From the IMG/VR virus record IMGVR_UViG_3300027759_000177, positions 1-40,273 of that record: 40,273 nucleotides of DNA; one strand, 5' to 3'. This DNA comes from a virus. The position numbers and the translations under genes were made by a program. Numbering within the stretch: the stretch's first letter is position 1; every line of letters starts with the position of its first letter. Below the pieces are notes generated by a model. The model did not search any database, had not been told where the DNA came from, and saw only the letters and a program-made list of their open reading frames with translations. Shown piece after piece: positions 1-8,031 of this stretch.

Positions 1-194
1 TTTCTGGATTCTTTCTGTGTCTTTCGTTTATCTTGTATTTCTACTCTTATAATTGATGCCTCTGTGCGTATTTCTGATAGCCAATGTCGTGCCTTGATGC
101 CTGCTTCGTTGGATTTTTTGTGATGAAAACGATCCTGCCATTTAAAGTATTCTTGAAAGGCATGGATCATTCGATCGTGTGCGTCTGAACTCAT
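1..194 (-). CDS. Small conserved phage protein, unknown function (3' end cut by window edge)
   Basis: An open frame runs on the minus strand from an ATG at 194 to the left window edge, 64 codons without a stop. It begins MSSDAHDRMIHAFQEYFKW and continues as a charged, probably helical sequence rich in Lys, Arg and Glu (HKKSNEAGIKARHWLSEIR and so on). Its ATG overlaps the gp46 stop as ATGA, so it is probably translated by coupling in the gp47-gp46 operon. I recall similar short charged proteins next to gp46 in marine T4-like phages, but I cannot assign a function. The basic helical character could suit nucleic-acid binding; that is a guess. The C-terminus is missing. Confidence 0.6.
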   Translation of the reverse strand, partial: MSSDAHDRMIHAFQEYFKWQDRFHHKKSNEAGIKARHWLSEIRTEASIIRVEIQDKRKTQKESR

Positions 195-1969
195 GCTACA
201 ATTTCTATATCATTAGAATAGCTGGTGAATCCGTTTTCTTTGATCACCTTCAGCACGTGATTAACTCTGCTGGTTAAATCATCTCTATGCGAAATCAAGA
301 ATACGTTCTTGTCACGCTCGCGAGTCATGCGTTTCAACACAGCAATACTGGATTCAACACCGCTAGCATCCATACCTGAATCCACAAGTTCGTCGATGAA
401 CAATAAATTAATGCTGGTATACAGGTTTTCCCATACATCACGGAATGCCCACGACAACGATAGAATCAGTCTATTCCGTTCGCCACGACTTAGATTGTCA
501 AAATCTAGATCCTGTCCTAGCTGCGTGATTATCACGGTGAGATCATTCTGGAATTCCACTGTGTGCGGCAGGCCAATCTTGTCCAAATAGTAGGTCAGTC
601 GTTGATTCAAGAACGCAAGATTCTGATCAATTATTCGTTTGCGAACAAAACTATCTTTGTTAGTCAACAATTTATGCAAGAACTCCTGGTGGTCTTTGAC
701 ACGCACCAACTCGTTGAGACTGTTCCAATCTATTTCCTGTACGGCTGTTTCTTTTAGTTCAACGATCTGATCATCATAGGGATTTTCTTCTGCAGTCTTG
801 ATAGTGATATCACGTTCTAGACCGCCTAGTGTGTTTTTATGATTCAGTGCTTGTTCTAAATTGTCGTAGGTCACTGCGGGACATGTACCTAGTTCGCCTA
901 GCAGAGATATTGCTTCAACAATCACACTAAGCTCTTCAAGATGCTCATTGATAACACCACGGCTTTCTTCAATCTGCGCAGACTTAGCAGACATGATTTC
1001 TGTGTGCTTGGAATCGTGTAATTCCTGACCGCAGGTGTGACACTTGTGTTCTGTTAGGCTAACTAATTCTCGTTCCAGCTTTTCTAAAATACGCTGTTCT
1101 TTTTCCAAAGCAGCAGTTTGTTTAGCACTCAATGATGCTAGGCTTTCGTGTTCTTTTTTGTTTGCACTCCAGTCTGCCAACGCTCGCTGATTGACAATTT
1201 CTTGATCGATGTCAATATCGCTGAGTCTGTCTATGCTTTTAAGTAAATTTGTCAGAGCAGTTTCTTTTTGTTCTTCCCACATACGCTGTTTGCGTATCAG
1301 TGACTCAATGCTCTGCTGTATTCTTTCGTTGCTGGCTTTGACAGTTTCTATTCTTGTGTTTTCTGTTGCAATGCTGTCTTTGCTGACCTTGATTGCATCT
1401 TTGAGAGCTTCTGCTTTTTCTGACAGTATGGTAATGCCCAACAACTGTTCAATGATGGCACGTTGATCTGCTGCCTTCATGCTCAAGAACGGTTCGGTGT
1501 AGGTGTTCAAGGCAATGAGATGTTTGAACATTTCGTGTTTCATGCCAAATACTTCTTCAATGGCCTTTTGTGTTTCTCTGCTGTCGCCTTGACTTTCGTC
1601 GAGGTCGCTGAGCTCTTGTTCCTGATCGTTGATGCTGAATCTCAATAGATTAGGTTTACGACCTCGCTCGATATGATACTTGACACCATCTTTTTCAAAA
1701 GTAACAGTACACAGCATGCCTTTGCAGTTGATCTTGTTGATAAGATTGTCACGCTTGATATTGGTCAGAGCCTGTCCGTAGATAGCATAGCTGAGACCGT
1801 TGATAATAGTAGTCTTACCTGTGCCATTACGAGCTCCGCTGTCATCGCCGCCTAGATCCAAGTTCTCGCCTAATACCAAAGTAAGTTGTCCGCGATCGAA
1901 GTCTATGGCCTGGGTCTGGTTGCCCACGCTCATAAAGTTGCGTACTGTGAGATTATTGATTTTAATCAT
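191..1969 (-). CDS. 46: gp46 recombination endonuclease subunit (SbcC/Rad50-like ATPase)
   Basis: This 592-residue protein (T4 gp46 is about 560) is the SMC/Rad50-type ATPase half of the phage Mre11-Rad50 complex. With gp47 it resects DNA ends for recombination-dependent replication and degrades host DNA. Walker A is GARNGTGKTT at residues 45-54. Two long coiled-coil stretches at about 180-310 and 320-440 flank a zinc-hook CHTC at 310-313. The C-terminal lobe has the ABC signature LSRGERNR (493-500), Walker B NLLFIDE (521-527), a D-loop SGMD (531-534) and a switch histidine in LISHRDD (H561). All expected catalytic elements are intact. Its start overlaps the gp47 stop as ATGA, which implies coupled translation and a fixed subunit ratio. 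Confidence 0.95.
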   Translation of the reverse strand: MIKINNLTVRNFMSVGNQTQAIDFDRGQLTLVLGENLDLGGDDSGARNGTGKTTIINGLSYAIYGQALTNIKRDNLINKINCKGMLCTVTFEKDGVKYHIERGRKPNLLRFSINDQEQELSDLDESQGDSRETQKAIEEVFGMKHEMFKHLIALNTYTEPFLSMKAADQRAIIEQLLGITILSEKAEALKDAIKVSKDSIATENTRIETVKASNERIQQSIESLIRKQRMWEEQKETALTNLLKSIDRLSDIDIDQEIVNQRALADWSANKKEHESLASLSAKQTAALEKEQRILEKLERELVSLTEHKCHTCGQELHDSKHTEIMSAKSAQIEESRGVINEHLEELSVIVEAISLLGELGTCPAVTYDNLEQALNHKNTLGGLERDITIKTAEENPYDDQIVELKETAVQEIDWNSLNELVRVKDHQEFLHKLLTNKDSFVRKRIIDQNLAFLNQRLTYYLDKIGLPHTVEFQNDLTVIITQLGQDLDFDNLSRGERNRLILSLSWAFRDVWENLYTSINLLFIDELVDSGMDASGVESSIAVLKRMTRERDKNVFLISHRDDLTSRVNHVLKVIKENGFTSYSNDIEIVA

Positions 1970-2976
1970 AGTTCGTTATAGATGTCCAACAGTAGTTTTT
2001 TGTCATAGGTATCACTGTCTATGTTATTGATCTGATTCATCACAATAGTGTCAACAGATTCGAATGTGATGTCTATGGGATTAACAGCACTTTCTACTTC
2101 TACCTTTTCAGGAATCAGCATGAGTTCACGCAGTTTATACTGCGGCATAAACTGTTCTTTGATAAAGTTTGCTTCTTCAAAGGTAATAGGCAAGTCAATG
2201 GTCACACGACAATGCATCTTTTCACGCAGTAACTTGTCCGGAGTATCGATGATTTGACTCAGCTTGTAGGTTCTATATATAGGTTGATCGGGCCAAGAAT
2301 GGTATTCGGGCTTGCCGCCCCAATCCATGATCATCATGCCACGATCGTCATCACCTGCATCTGCATAGTTGTGCGGAAAAGCATTGCCTATATACACCAC
2401 ATTGCCTTTTTGTTGTCGCTTGTGAAAGTGCCCGGTAAACACTAGTTCTTGATTTTGAAAGTGCCCAGTCTGGAGTTGACCGTGATCGGGCATCTGTACC
2501 ATAGCATTCATGTAAAAATGCGGCAGCTCAAGATGTCCGAATATGTATCTGCTTTTGAGTTGTTTTACTGTGGTCCACTCGTCACCAATCAGCCAAGGCA
2601 TGATAGTGACATTGCCTTCTGTGTGTAATTCACGTATGGGCACGATGTTAGGAAACAATCGCATGAACTCGATGGAGTTGATTTCACGTTTGTCTTTGTA
2701 GAACAAGTCGTGATTGCCTAGAATAAAATAGACTCGTTCAAAACTCTGACTGAGTTTTTCTAAGTTACTCACAGTATAATTCATGGTACTCACATCAGTG
2801 GTACTACGATTATGATGCCAATCGCCTAGGAATATGGCTGTTTCGCAGCCTTGTGCTTGAGCTGTGTCACAAAACCAAGACACAAAATTTTCACAGTCTT
2901 GATTGTGTGTACGACTTCCGGATTTTAATCCAAAGTGTATGTCAGTGAAGCATGCAACTTTCTTAAAAAGGTTCAT
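1966..2976 (-). CDS. 47: gp47 recombination endonuclease subunit (SbcD/Mre11-like nuclease)
   Basis: This 336-residue protein, almost the same length as T4 gp47 (339), is the calcineurin-like metallophosphoesterase partner of gp46. The metal-binding motifs are in order: DIH at residues 12-14, GDWHH at 51-55, GNHD at 87-90, GHLE at 147-150 and GHFH at 182-185. The start is fixed because the first metal ligand is only 12 residues in and there is no other usable start codon before it. No Shine-Dalgarno sequence is visible before the ATG. A near-consensus sigma70 promoter (2983-3011) lies so close that the predicted transcript would begin at or next to the start codon. The stop overlaps the gp46 start as ATGA. 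Confidence 0.95.
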   Translation of the reverse strand: MNLFKKVACFTDIHFGLKSGSRTHNQDCENFVSWFCDTAQAQGCETAIFLGDWHHNRSTTDVSTMNYTVSNLEKLSQSFERVYFILGNHDLFYKDKREINSIEFMRLFPNIVPIRELHTEGNVTIMPWLIGDEWTTVKQLKSRYIFGHLELPHFYMNAMVQMPDHGQLQTGHFQNQELVFTGHFHKRQQKGNVVYIGNAFPHNYADAGDDDRGMMIMDWGGKPEYHSWPDQPIYRTYKLSQIIDTPDKLLREKMHCRVTIDLPITFEEANFIKEQFMPQYKLRELMLIPEKVEVESAVNPIDITFESVDTIVMNQINNIDSDTYDKKLLLDIYNEL

Positions 2977-2982
2977 AGATTA

Positions 2983-3011
2983 ATTATAACAGAATGTAAA
3001 TGTAAGGTCAA
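2983..3011 (-). promoter_or_regulatory. Sigma70-type promoter for gp47-gp46
   Basis: On the minus strand, TTGACC (3011-3006) is followed after exactly 17 bases by TATAAT (2988-2983). This is 5/6 and 6/6 to the bacterial consensus with ideal spacing. It lies in the gap between the gp55 stop and the gp47 start, and the -35 box begins 2 bases past the gp55 stop. It would let host RNA polymerase transcribe the recombination genes early. Predicted +1 is near 2976, the first base of the gp47 start codon. Confidence 0.75.
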
Positions 3012-3013
3012 AC

Positions 3014-3856
3014 TCAATCTAAACTATCCGTGATAGTAACAGGTCCGGGAGCGTTCTTACCACCATTGGCACTGTTTTGGCGAGTCCATGAAGGATTCAT
3101 ACCGTTCATTTCTAGAATGTCGTCTCGAATGTTTTGATTGCGTTTTTCGAGGTTGATAATTCTAACGAATGAATTGGTTACGGCGGCAGTATAATATGCA
3201 AACGGGTTATCACTTTTTGATTCGTCAAACTGAAGACCAATCTGGGTAAGCTGAAGTATGGCCTGCCCTTTCATTTCATCATTGTAGGTGTAACCACGGA
3301 CGTTGCCTCTAGTGGCATATCTCTCACAGAGCTTGATAAACATACGAGCTAGGTCGTTAGTCATTTGTCCGTGATCTTTGGAGAACTCCCCGCGATCTAA
3401 ATCACCCTTCCAATGGCTTTTACCCACACAAATCAAATTGCCGTTGTCGTCATATTTCCAATGTTGAAACGGTGGAAAGTTTACTTTGTCATGACTGTCT
3501 GCGGTGTTCTTTAGAGTTTTCTTACGACCAGGTGCCAGCGGGATGTGTGTAAAGGTCATCACACGAAAAACCAGATCCTGTTTCTGTACCTTGCGATAAT
3601 CTACTTCAAACTCTTTAGCCGGCATTTTTTTACCAGCCGCATATACAGCGGCTTCGTGTGCAGCCTTGGCCATTTTAGATGCTCTGTTTCGTTTGGCTTC
3701 TGCGATAGTGCGTATGTTCAGCTTGTCTAAGGTAGTAACAATCAGATCGTATTCTTCGTACGTAGGATCAGTGAAACTACAGTAGGTATTTTTGCTTAGG
3801 TGTATTTCTCTTAATAGATCTTTGTTGGTTAGGTACTTAATTTTAGGTACAATCAT
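3014..3856 (-). CDS. 55: gp55 RNA polymerase sigma factor for late transcription
   Basis: gp55 is the small sigma-like protein that directs host core RNA polymerase to TATAAATA-type late promoters. The family signature is in the C-terminal half (about 155-260): RGYTYNDEMKGQAI, then FDESKSDNPFAYYTA, then VRIINLEKRNQNIRDD, which corresponds to sigma region 2. The protein is 280 residues against 185 in T4. The extra length is an N-terminal part (about 1-150) with a Lys/Ala-rich helix near 54-77 and no domain I recognise. It ends in TITDSLD without an obvious hydrophobic sliding-clamp-binding tail. A GGAG at 3871-3868 is a fair ribosome site. It lies head-to-head with the late baseplate operon that it probably activates. 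Confidence 0.9.
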   Translation of the reverse strand: MIVPKIKYLTNKDLLREIHLSKNTYCSFTDPTYEEYDLIVTTLDKLNIRTIAEAKRNRASKMAKAAHEAAVYAAGKKMPAKEFEVDYRKVQKQDLVFRVMTFTHIPLAPGRKKTLKNTADSHDKVNFPPFQHWKYDDNGNLICVGKSHWKGDLDRGEFSKDHGQMTNDLARMFIKLCERYATRGNVRGYTYNDEMKGQAILQLTQIGLQFDESKSDNPFAYYTAAVTNSFVRIINLEKRNQNIRDDILEMNGMNPSWTRQNSANGGKNAPGPVTITDSLD

Positions 3857-3940
3857 TGATTAGAATTCTCCGTTATATATTATATAATAGCACATTTTTA
3901 TCATAATAAATAGTCTATATGACAAGGAAATCTGCTCAAA
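3857..3940. promoter_or_regulatory. Divergent promoter region between early and late blocks
   Basis: This 84-base AT-rich gap separates minus-strand gp55 from the plus-strand baseplate operon. On the minus strand a TATAAT (3884-3879) could serve as a -10 for gp55, but no good -35 box lies 16-18 bases upstream. On the plus strand the late box AATAAATA is at 3905-3912. The region is where early and late transcription diverge. Confidence 0.5.
3905..3912 (+). promoter_or_regulatory. Late promoter box AATAAATA (T4 TATAAATA-type)
   Basis: AATAAATA matches the T4 late consensus TATAAATA at 7/8 and the ATAAATA core reported for marine T4-like phages. It ends 28 bases before the ATG at 3941. AAGGAAA at 3924-3930 provides the ribosome site. 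It would start the long baseplate transcript. Confidence 0.6.
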
Positions 3941-5209
3941 ATGGCTCGCAAGACTTATCCTGAAACCGCACAACAAGAAGCTGATAGAATCAATAAGGCC
4001 AGTGGTGACCCTACGGGCATTTCTGCTGCACAAGTGGCTAACAATCGAGCAATTAATGAAAAAGCAACAGCGTTTTTTGGCGTTGGTGCATCGTCTAAAC
4101 CATCCTCGGGCCCAGGCGGTAATCCTGTGAACCCGTTATCACTATTGGTAGCAAGTCTTTCAGACGTCGCTACCCAAGCTACCAACGAAGGACAGGCTGC
4201 ATTACAAAGTGCTGCTTCTGAAGTTTCAAAACTTAAACTGGACGAAAAAGCCAATGAACTTTCAGGCGGACTGAAATCAGGATTGAACCAAATGGCCGGC
4301 GGTATAAAAAACTTCGGTAATAGTGCTATGGGCGGAAACGTCACAGTCAACAGCGCAGTCGGCGGGGCGATAGACAAATTAAGATCAGCAGCAGGGTCAA
4401 CTAGTAACATAGCAGCAGATATTTCTGGAACACTTAACAAACTCACTGGCGGTAACCTTGCAGGTGGATTAATGAAAGCAGCCGCCGGTATCGGTGCAGC
4501 CGCCGGAATGCTTAACAATGTACTTAGTCTTAAACGTGGTGTCAACATTCCAAAAGATGCACAGACATATGCCTCACAAGGAGAAGCCATACAGCTCAGT
4601 ACCGGCAGCGCAGACGACTGGCGTGTGCGTATAAATTGCCAAAGCTGGGATGTTTTTAACAGTCCGCTGTTTCAGGATCTCAAAGACACAGGTGGTGTGG
4701 TCTGGCCATACATGCCTAGTATCACTGTTAGTACCAAAGCAGAATACACTCCTATTCCGATCACACATGGCAATTATGCTCAGTATAGTTATAAAAACAG
4801 TGTGATAGATGATATCACGATCAGCGGTGAATTCAGTTGCGAGACCAACACGGAAGGCGCCTATTGGATTGCAGCAACCACCTTTTTTAAAACAGCCACT
4901 AAAATGTTTTTTGGCCAATCACCACTAGCAGGCAATCCTCCTATTATCTGTACACTATCGGGATATGGTGCTCGTATATTTGAAAATGTACCTATTATTA
5001 TAAAATCTTTTTCTGTAGATTTTAAAGATGATATAAATTATATTCGATGCGACCCATTTGACAACGGCAGATATACTTGGGTACCTACACTCAGCACCAT
5101 AACTGTGGTGGTAGCACCCGTCTATACTAGACAAGGGCTAAGAAAGTTTAATCTTCAAGACTATGCTCGAGGCAGAATGTCTGGTGAAGGCGGAGTAGGA
5201 TATATCTAA
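3941..5209 (+). CDS. 48: Baseplate tail-tube cap/initiator protein (gp48/gp54 type)
   Basis: This 422-residue protein has two parts. Residues 1 to about 200 are low-complexity, rich in Ala, Gly, Ser and Asn, like the disordered N-terminal half of T4 gp48. Residues from about 215 to the end look like a tail-tube-fold domain: GGVVWPYMPSITVSTKAEY, SVIDDITISGEFSCETN and the closing strand TLSTITVVVAPVY. In T4, gp48 and gp54 are both tube-like and sit on the hub to start tube assembly. Position directly before gp53 and the hub genes supports a role at the baseplate-tube junction. I cannot tell gp48 from gp54 with certainty, and no second copy is in the window. It is the first gene of the late block, with AAGGAAA 10 bases before the ATG. 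Confidence 0.7.
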   Translation: MARKTYPETAQQEADRINKASGDPTGISAAQVANNRAINEKATAFFGVGASSKPSSGPGGNPVNPLSLLVASLSDVATQATNEGQAALQSAASEVSKLKLDEKANELSGGLKSGLNQMAGGIKNFGNSAMGGNVTVNSAVGGAIDKLRSAAGSTSNIAADISGTLNKLTGGNLAGGLMKAAAGIGAAAGMLNNVLSLKRGVNIPKDAQTYASQGEAIQLSTGSADDWRVRINCQSWDVFNSPLFQDLKDTGGVVWPYMPSITVSTKAEYTPIPITHGNYAQYSYKNSVIDDITISGEFSCETNTEGAYWIAATTFFKTATKMFFGQSPLAGNPPIICTLSGYGARIFENVPIIIKSFSVDFKDDINYIRCDPFDNGRYTWVPTLSTITVVVAPVYTRQGLRKFNLQDYARGRMSGEGGVGYI

Positions 5210-5508
5210 TGGCCGATTATAATAAAAACAGTCCCTGGGCAAATACTAGACAAAATAATTTCTATCTTGATTTATTAGAAATACGCCCAGTACCTTCTGA
5301 ACCAGATGATTTTCGTTATGTGATAGAAAATCAATATAGACATCGGCCCGACTTGTTGGCCTTTGACGTATACGGCAGTGCAAAACTATGGTGGGTGTTT
5401 GTACAGCGGAATATGAGTGTGATCAAAGACCCCATATACGACTTTGAGCCAGGAGTAGTAATATACCTTCCTAAGAAAACTAATCTACAAAAGTTCCTAG
5501 GAGTATAA
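5209..5508 (+). CDS. 53: gp53 baseplate wedge protein
   Basis: This 99-residue protein matches the core of T4-type gp53 (196 residues in T4), a wedge component that helps join wedges around the hub. The recognisable part is IENQYRHRPDLLAFDVYGS, then LWWVFVQRNM, IKDPIYDFEPG and a closing IYLP, which resembles a LysM-like baseplate motif. About half the T4 length is absent, as is common in marine relatives. Its start overlaps the previous stop as TAATG, and the next gene starts immediately after its own stop, so it is tightly coupled in the baseplate operon. Confidence 0.85.
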   Translation: MADYNKNSPWANTRQNNFYLDLLEIRPVPSEPDDFRYVIENQYRHRPDLLAFDVYGSAKLWWVFVQRNMSVIKDPIYDFEPGVVIYLPKKTNLQKFLGV

Positions 5509-8031
5509 ATGGTAGCAAGATTTATTCCCGAAGGCCAAGAATTAACTTTTAAACCAGACGGGTCAGTGGCACTGACTGGGTCTCCGACTATTTCTGTGTC
5601 ACAAGGCACAGCTGAAAATGTAACCAATCAAGATCCTACAAGAGCATCGAATCCGTTGAGAGGAGGATTTTCTACAAAGAAAGCCCCTGGCGATCACAAT
5701 GGTGTTTCTAAAAATCCAAATCTTCCATCAGTGATACGAAATCCCATGGAGGTATTTTCTAGTTCTACAGTGCTTTGGACCATGGCCTGTCTTACTCCTG
5801 CGCAATTCAATGACCCTCGAACATATAGAAATAGCCCCGGTGAGTTAACGAACATTGTGTTTTCAAGTGCAGGTAGATTTAATTCTCAAAGACAAAAAAT
5901 TTTTATAAGCAAATCTTTTGCGTCCTCGGCGCCTGAATATTATATCAACAATTTTATGATGAAAAATATCATCGGAGCCAATGAAGCCTCCGGTAATTCC
6001 AACGCGGTGAAATTTGAATTTGATATTATTGAACCACATTCTATGGGATTGTTGTTGCAGAGCATGCAGTCCGCCGCAAAAAACGCAACATACCTAAGTT
6101 ATCTAGATAATGCTCCTTTTGTATTACGCATGGACATACAAGGTTTCGATCAATTAGGCCAAGTAATATCAAATATCAAACCCAAGTTTTTCGTACTAAA
6201 ATTAACCTCAGTGAAATTTTCAGTGAATGAAAGCGGAAGCACATATAAAGTTGAAGCCATACCTTATAATCATCAGGGATTTTCAAGTTCAGTTAATATC
6301 TCTTACAGCGATGTTAAACTTTTTGCCGAAGGCCGCGGCCATGTGTTTGATATGTTAGTAGATGGTAAGGGAAGTTTAACATCTTTTTTAAATGAAGTTG
6401 AAAGACAACTTGTTATAGATAAAGAAATAGAAGTAAAAGATGAGTATGTGATACAGTTTCCTATACTTTCCAGTGACTGGAAAAGTTCAGCAGGCAACAA
6501 AGTAGAAATAAAAAAAGCCACAGTTGACCCTGAGAAAAAAGAGCAGATAAAAGCAGTGTCGGCCTCTTTGATCAAAATTGATCCTCAACTATTAGATCAA
6601 AACAGCATAGCGTCAGCTGGGTTTGGATTTGATCAAAGCTCAGGAGGAAGACCGTTGTTCAAGCGTGCCAGCGATCAATACGATGAAAAAACAGGCGTGA
6701 TGATAAGGGACGGTATGACTATCGATCCTAAAAAACGTGCTTTTCATTTTGCTCAAAAGCAATCTCTAACATCAATCATAAATCAGGTCATTCTAAGTTC
6801 CGAATATGCTCAAGAAGCTCTTGATCCACAATACCTTACACCGCAGGGATATATCAAATGGTTCAAGTTAGATGTACAGATAGAATTATTAGAACTTGAC
6901 GAAAGCACAGGTGATTACGGCAAACGGATTACTTGGAGAGTGGTTCCTTATTATGTGCATCAAAGCATATTCGCCAATGCTACTTCCGCACCCATAGGAT
7001 ATAAAGAAGTAATGAAAGATGTGGTGAAAGAATATCAGTATATCTACACAGGAGAAAATGTCGATGTTCTGAACTTTAACGTACAAATTAATAATTTGTT
7101 CTATTCAGGAGCCAATCCCAAGAAAGAATCAGAAGGTGCTAAAACTTCCACACAAGATCAATTCCCATCAGAAAACTTGCCTTCTTCCACAAGCACCAAA
7201 CAAGGACAGGCTACCCAAGTACAGGCGGCACCAATGGGACGACACCGACCTAAACGCAGTGCAGAGTTACTAGAAGGCCTCAAAGGCGGATCTGATCAAA
7301 AAAGTGTTGAACAAAAGGTTGCAGAAAATTTTCAACAGAAATTCATCAGTGGAAGCAGTGCTGATATGGTTACCATAGACTTGGAAATTCTAGGAGACCC
7401 TTATTGGTTGGTAGACTCGGGAATGGCCAATCATTTTTCCTCATCGTTCGCGCCCACTTCTCAAATCACTGAAGATGGCACAATGAATTATGAAAGTGGA
7501 AATGTTTATATCTATATTACATTTAGAACACCAATCGATGTTAACACAACAAATGGATTATATGATTTTTCACAAGTTCAAGAGGAAAGTCCGTTTGGTG
7601 GTATATATCGTGTAGTCCAGTGCGACAACACGTTTTCTGATGGGAATTGGAAACAAAAATTAAAATGTTTAAGGATGCCAGGACCGCAAGGTCCCGAGAC
7701 CGTAAGAGCCATCAACCCAGAAACCGGTGAAGAGTATGATAAGTTGGTAAGGTCTAATAAAGCCGATACTCCAGCCACTGCGATAGGTCCAAAAGAACCT
7801 CCTAAGACTTCAGTAGTTGAGAATAGTTCTACAGGTTCGCCTACTGTGGTTGCAGGTAGTAGATCGTCGGCAGACTCTCGACGTTTAGACACACCACAAT
7901 CCGGCGGCGGGTCAGGGCAAAGAGCATCTACAGATTCTCGTCGTTTAGATAATAAAGCAACAACTACAACATCAGACCAGGCACCGCGTGTGACTGGATT
8001 TAGATATTACAGAGACCTAGGACAAAAATAA
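5509..8031 (+). CDS. Long baseplate hub protein (possible gp27 counterpart)
   Basis: This 840-residue protein sits between gp53 and the gp5 spike. Around residues 150-260 a beta-rich domain (FEFDIIEPHSMGLLLQSMQ, then APFVLRMDIQGFDQLGQVI, ending YKVEAIPYNHQGF) resembles the tube-like domains of phage hub proteins. Further hub-like strings are IKWFKLDVQIELLEL at about 448-462, DLEILGDPYWLVDSG at about 624-638, and YRVVQCDNTFSDGNWKQKL at about 700-718. The C-terminal tail is Ser/Gly/Thr-rich and contains DSRRLD twice. T4 gp27 (391 residues) forms the hub ring that holds gp5; the adjacent gp5 suggests this protein does the same job. That assignment is inferred from position and motif style. AGGAG precedes the start, which directly follows the gp53 stop. 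Confidence 0.6.
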   Translation: MVARFIPEGQELTFKPDGSVALTGSPTISVSQGTAENVTNQDPTRASNPLRGGFSTKKAPGDHNGVSKNPNLPSVIRNPMEVFSSSTVLWTMACLTPAQFNDPRTYRNSPGELTNIVFSSAGRFNSQRQKIFISKSFASSAPEYYINNFMMKNIIGANEASGNSNAVKFEFDIIEPHSMGLLLQSMQSAAKNATYLSYLDNAPFVLRMDIQGFDQLGQVISNIKPKFFVLKLTSVKFSVNESGSTYKVEAIPYNHQGFSSSVNISYSDVKLFAEGRGHVFDMLVDGKGSLTSFLNEVERQLVIDKEIEVKDEYVIQFPILSSDWKSSAGNKVEIKKATVDPEKKEQIKAVSASLIKIDPQLLDQNSIASAGFGFDQSSGGRPLFKRASDQYDEKTGVMIRDGMTIDPKKRAFHFAQKQSLTSIINQVILSSEYAQEALDPQYLTPQGYIKWFKLDVQIELLELDESTGDYGKRITWRVVPYYVHQSIFANATSAPIGYKEVMKDVVKEYQYIYTGENVDVLNFNVQINNLFYSGANPKKESEGAKTSTQDQFPSENLPSSTSTKQGQATQVQAAPMGRHRPKRSAELLEGLKGGSDQKSVEQKVAENFQQKFISGSSADMVTIDLEILGDPYWLVDSGMANHFSSSFAPTSQITEDGTMNYESGNVYIYITFRTPIDVNTTNGLYDFSQVQEESPFGGIYRVVQCDNTFSDGNWKQKLKCLRMPGPQGPETVRAINPETGEEYDKLVRSNKADTPATAIGPKEPPKTSVVENSSTGSPTVVAGSRSSADSRRLDTPQSGGGSGQRASTDSRRLDNKATTTTSDQAPRVTGFRYYRDLGQK
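7864..7950 (+). repeat. Tandem S-A/T-DSRRLD repeat in hub protein tail
   Basis: Two copies of the octapeptide SADSRRLD / STDSRRLD occur about 20 residues apart near the hub protein C-terminus, separated by a Gly/Ser/Gln linker. The codons differ between copies (for example CGACGT versus CGTCGT), so the repeat is kept at protein level rather than being a fresh DNA duplication. It looks like a flexible linker with two short basic and acidic docking motifs. Confidence 0.6.

Noticed and set aside
3871-3890. AT repeat TTATATATTATATAATA as an origin or iteron
   Set aside because: It is a short AT run in a promoter gap without direct repeats or dyads beyond the simple alternation, so a -10 region is the simpler reading.
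3955-4590. Long minus-strand frame of 211 codons inside the tube-cap gene
   Set aside because: It mirrors the Ala/Gly-rich low-complexity part of the plus-strand gene, which rarely makes stops on the other strand. The predicted protein is Pro/Ala/Leu-rich with no motif, and no ribosome site or promoter precedes it.
5209-5508. gp53 as a broken gene because it is half the T4 length
   Set aside because: It has a normal start overlap and a normal stop followed at once by the next gene, and the family core is intact. No continuation of the gp53 sequence was seen in other frames.
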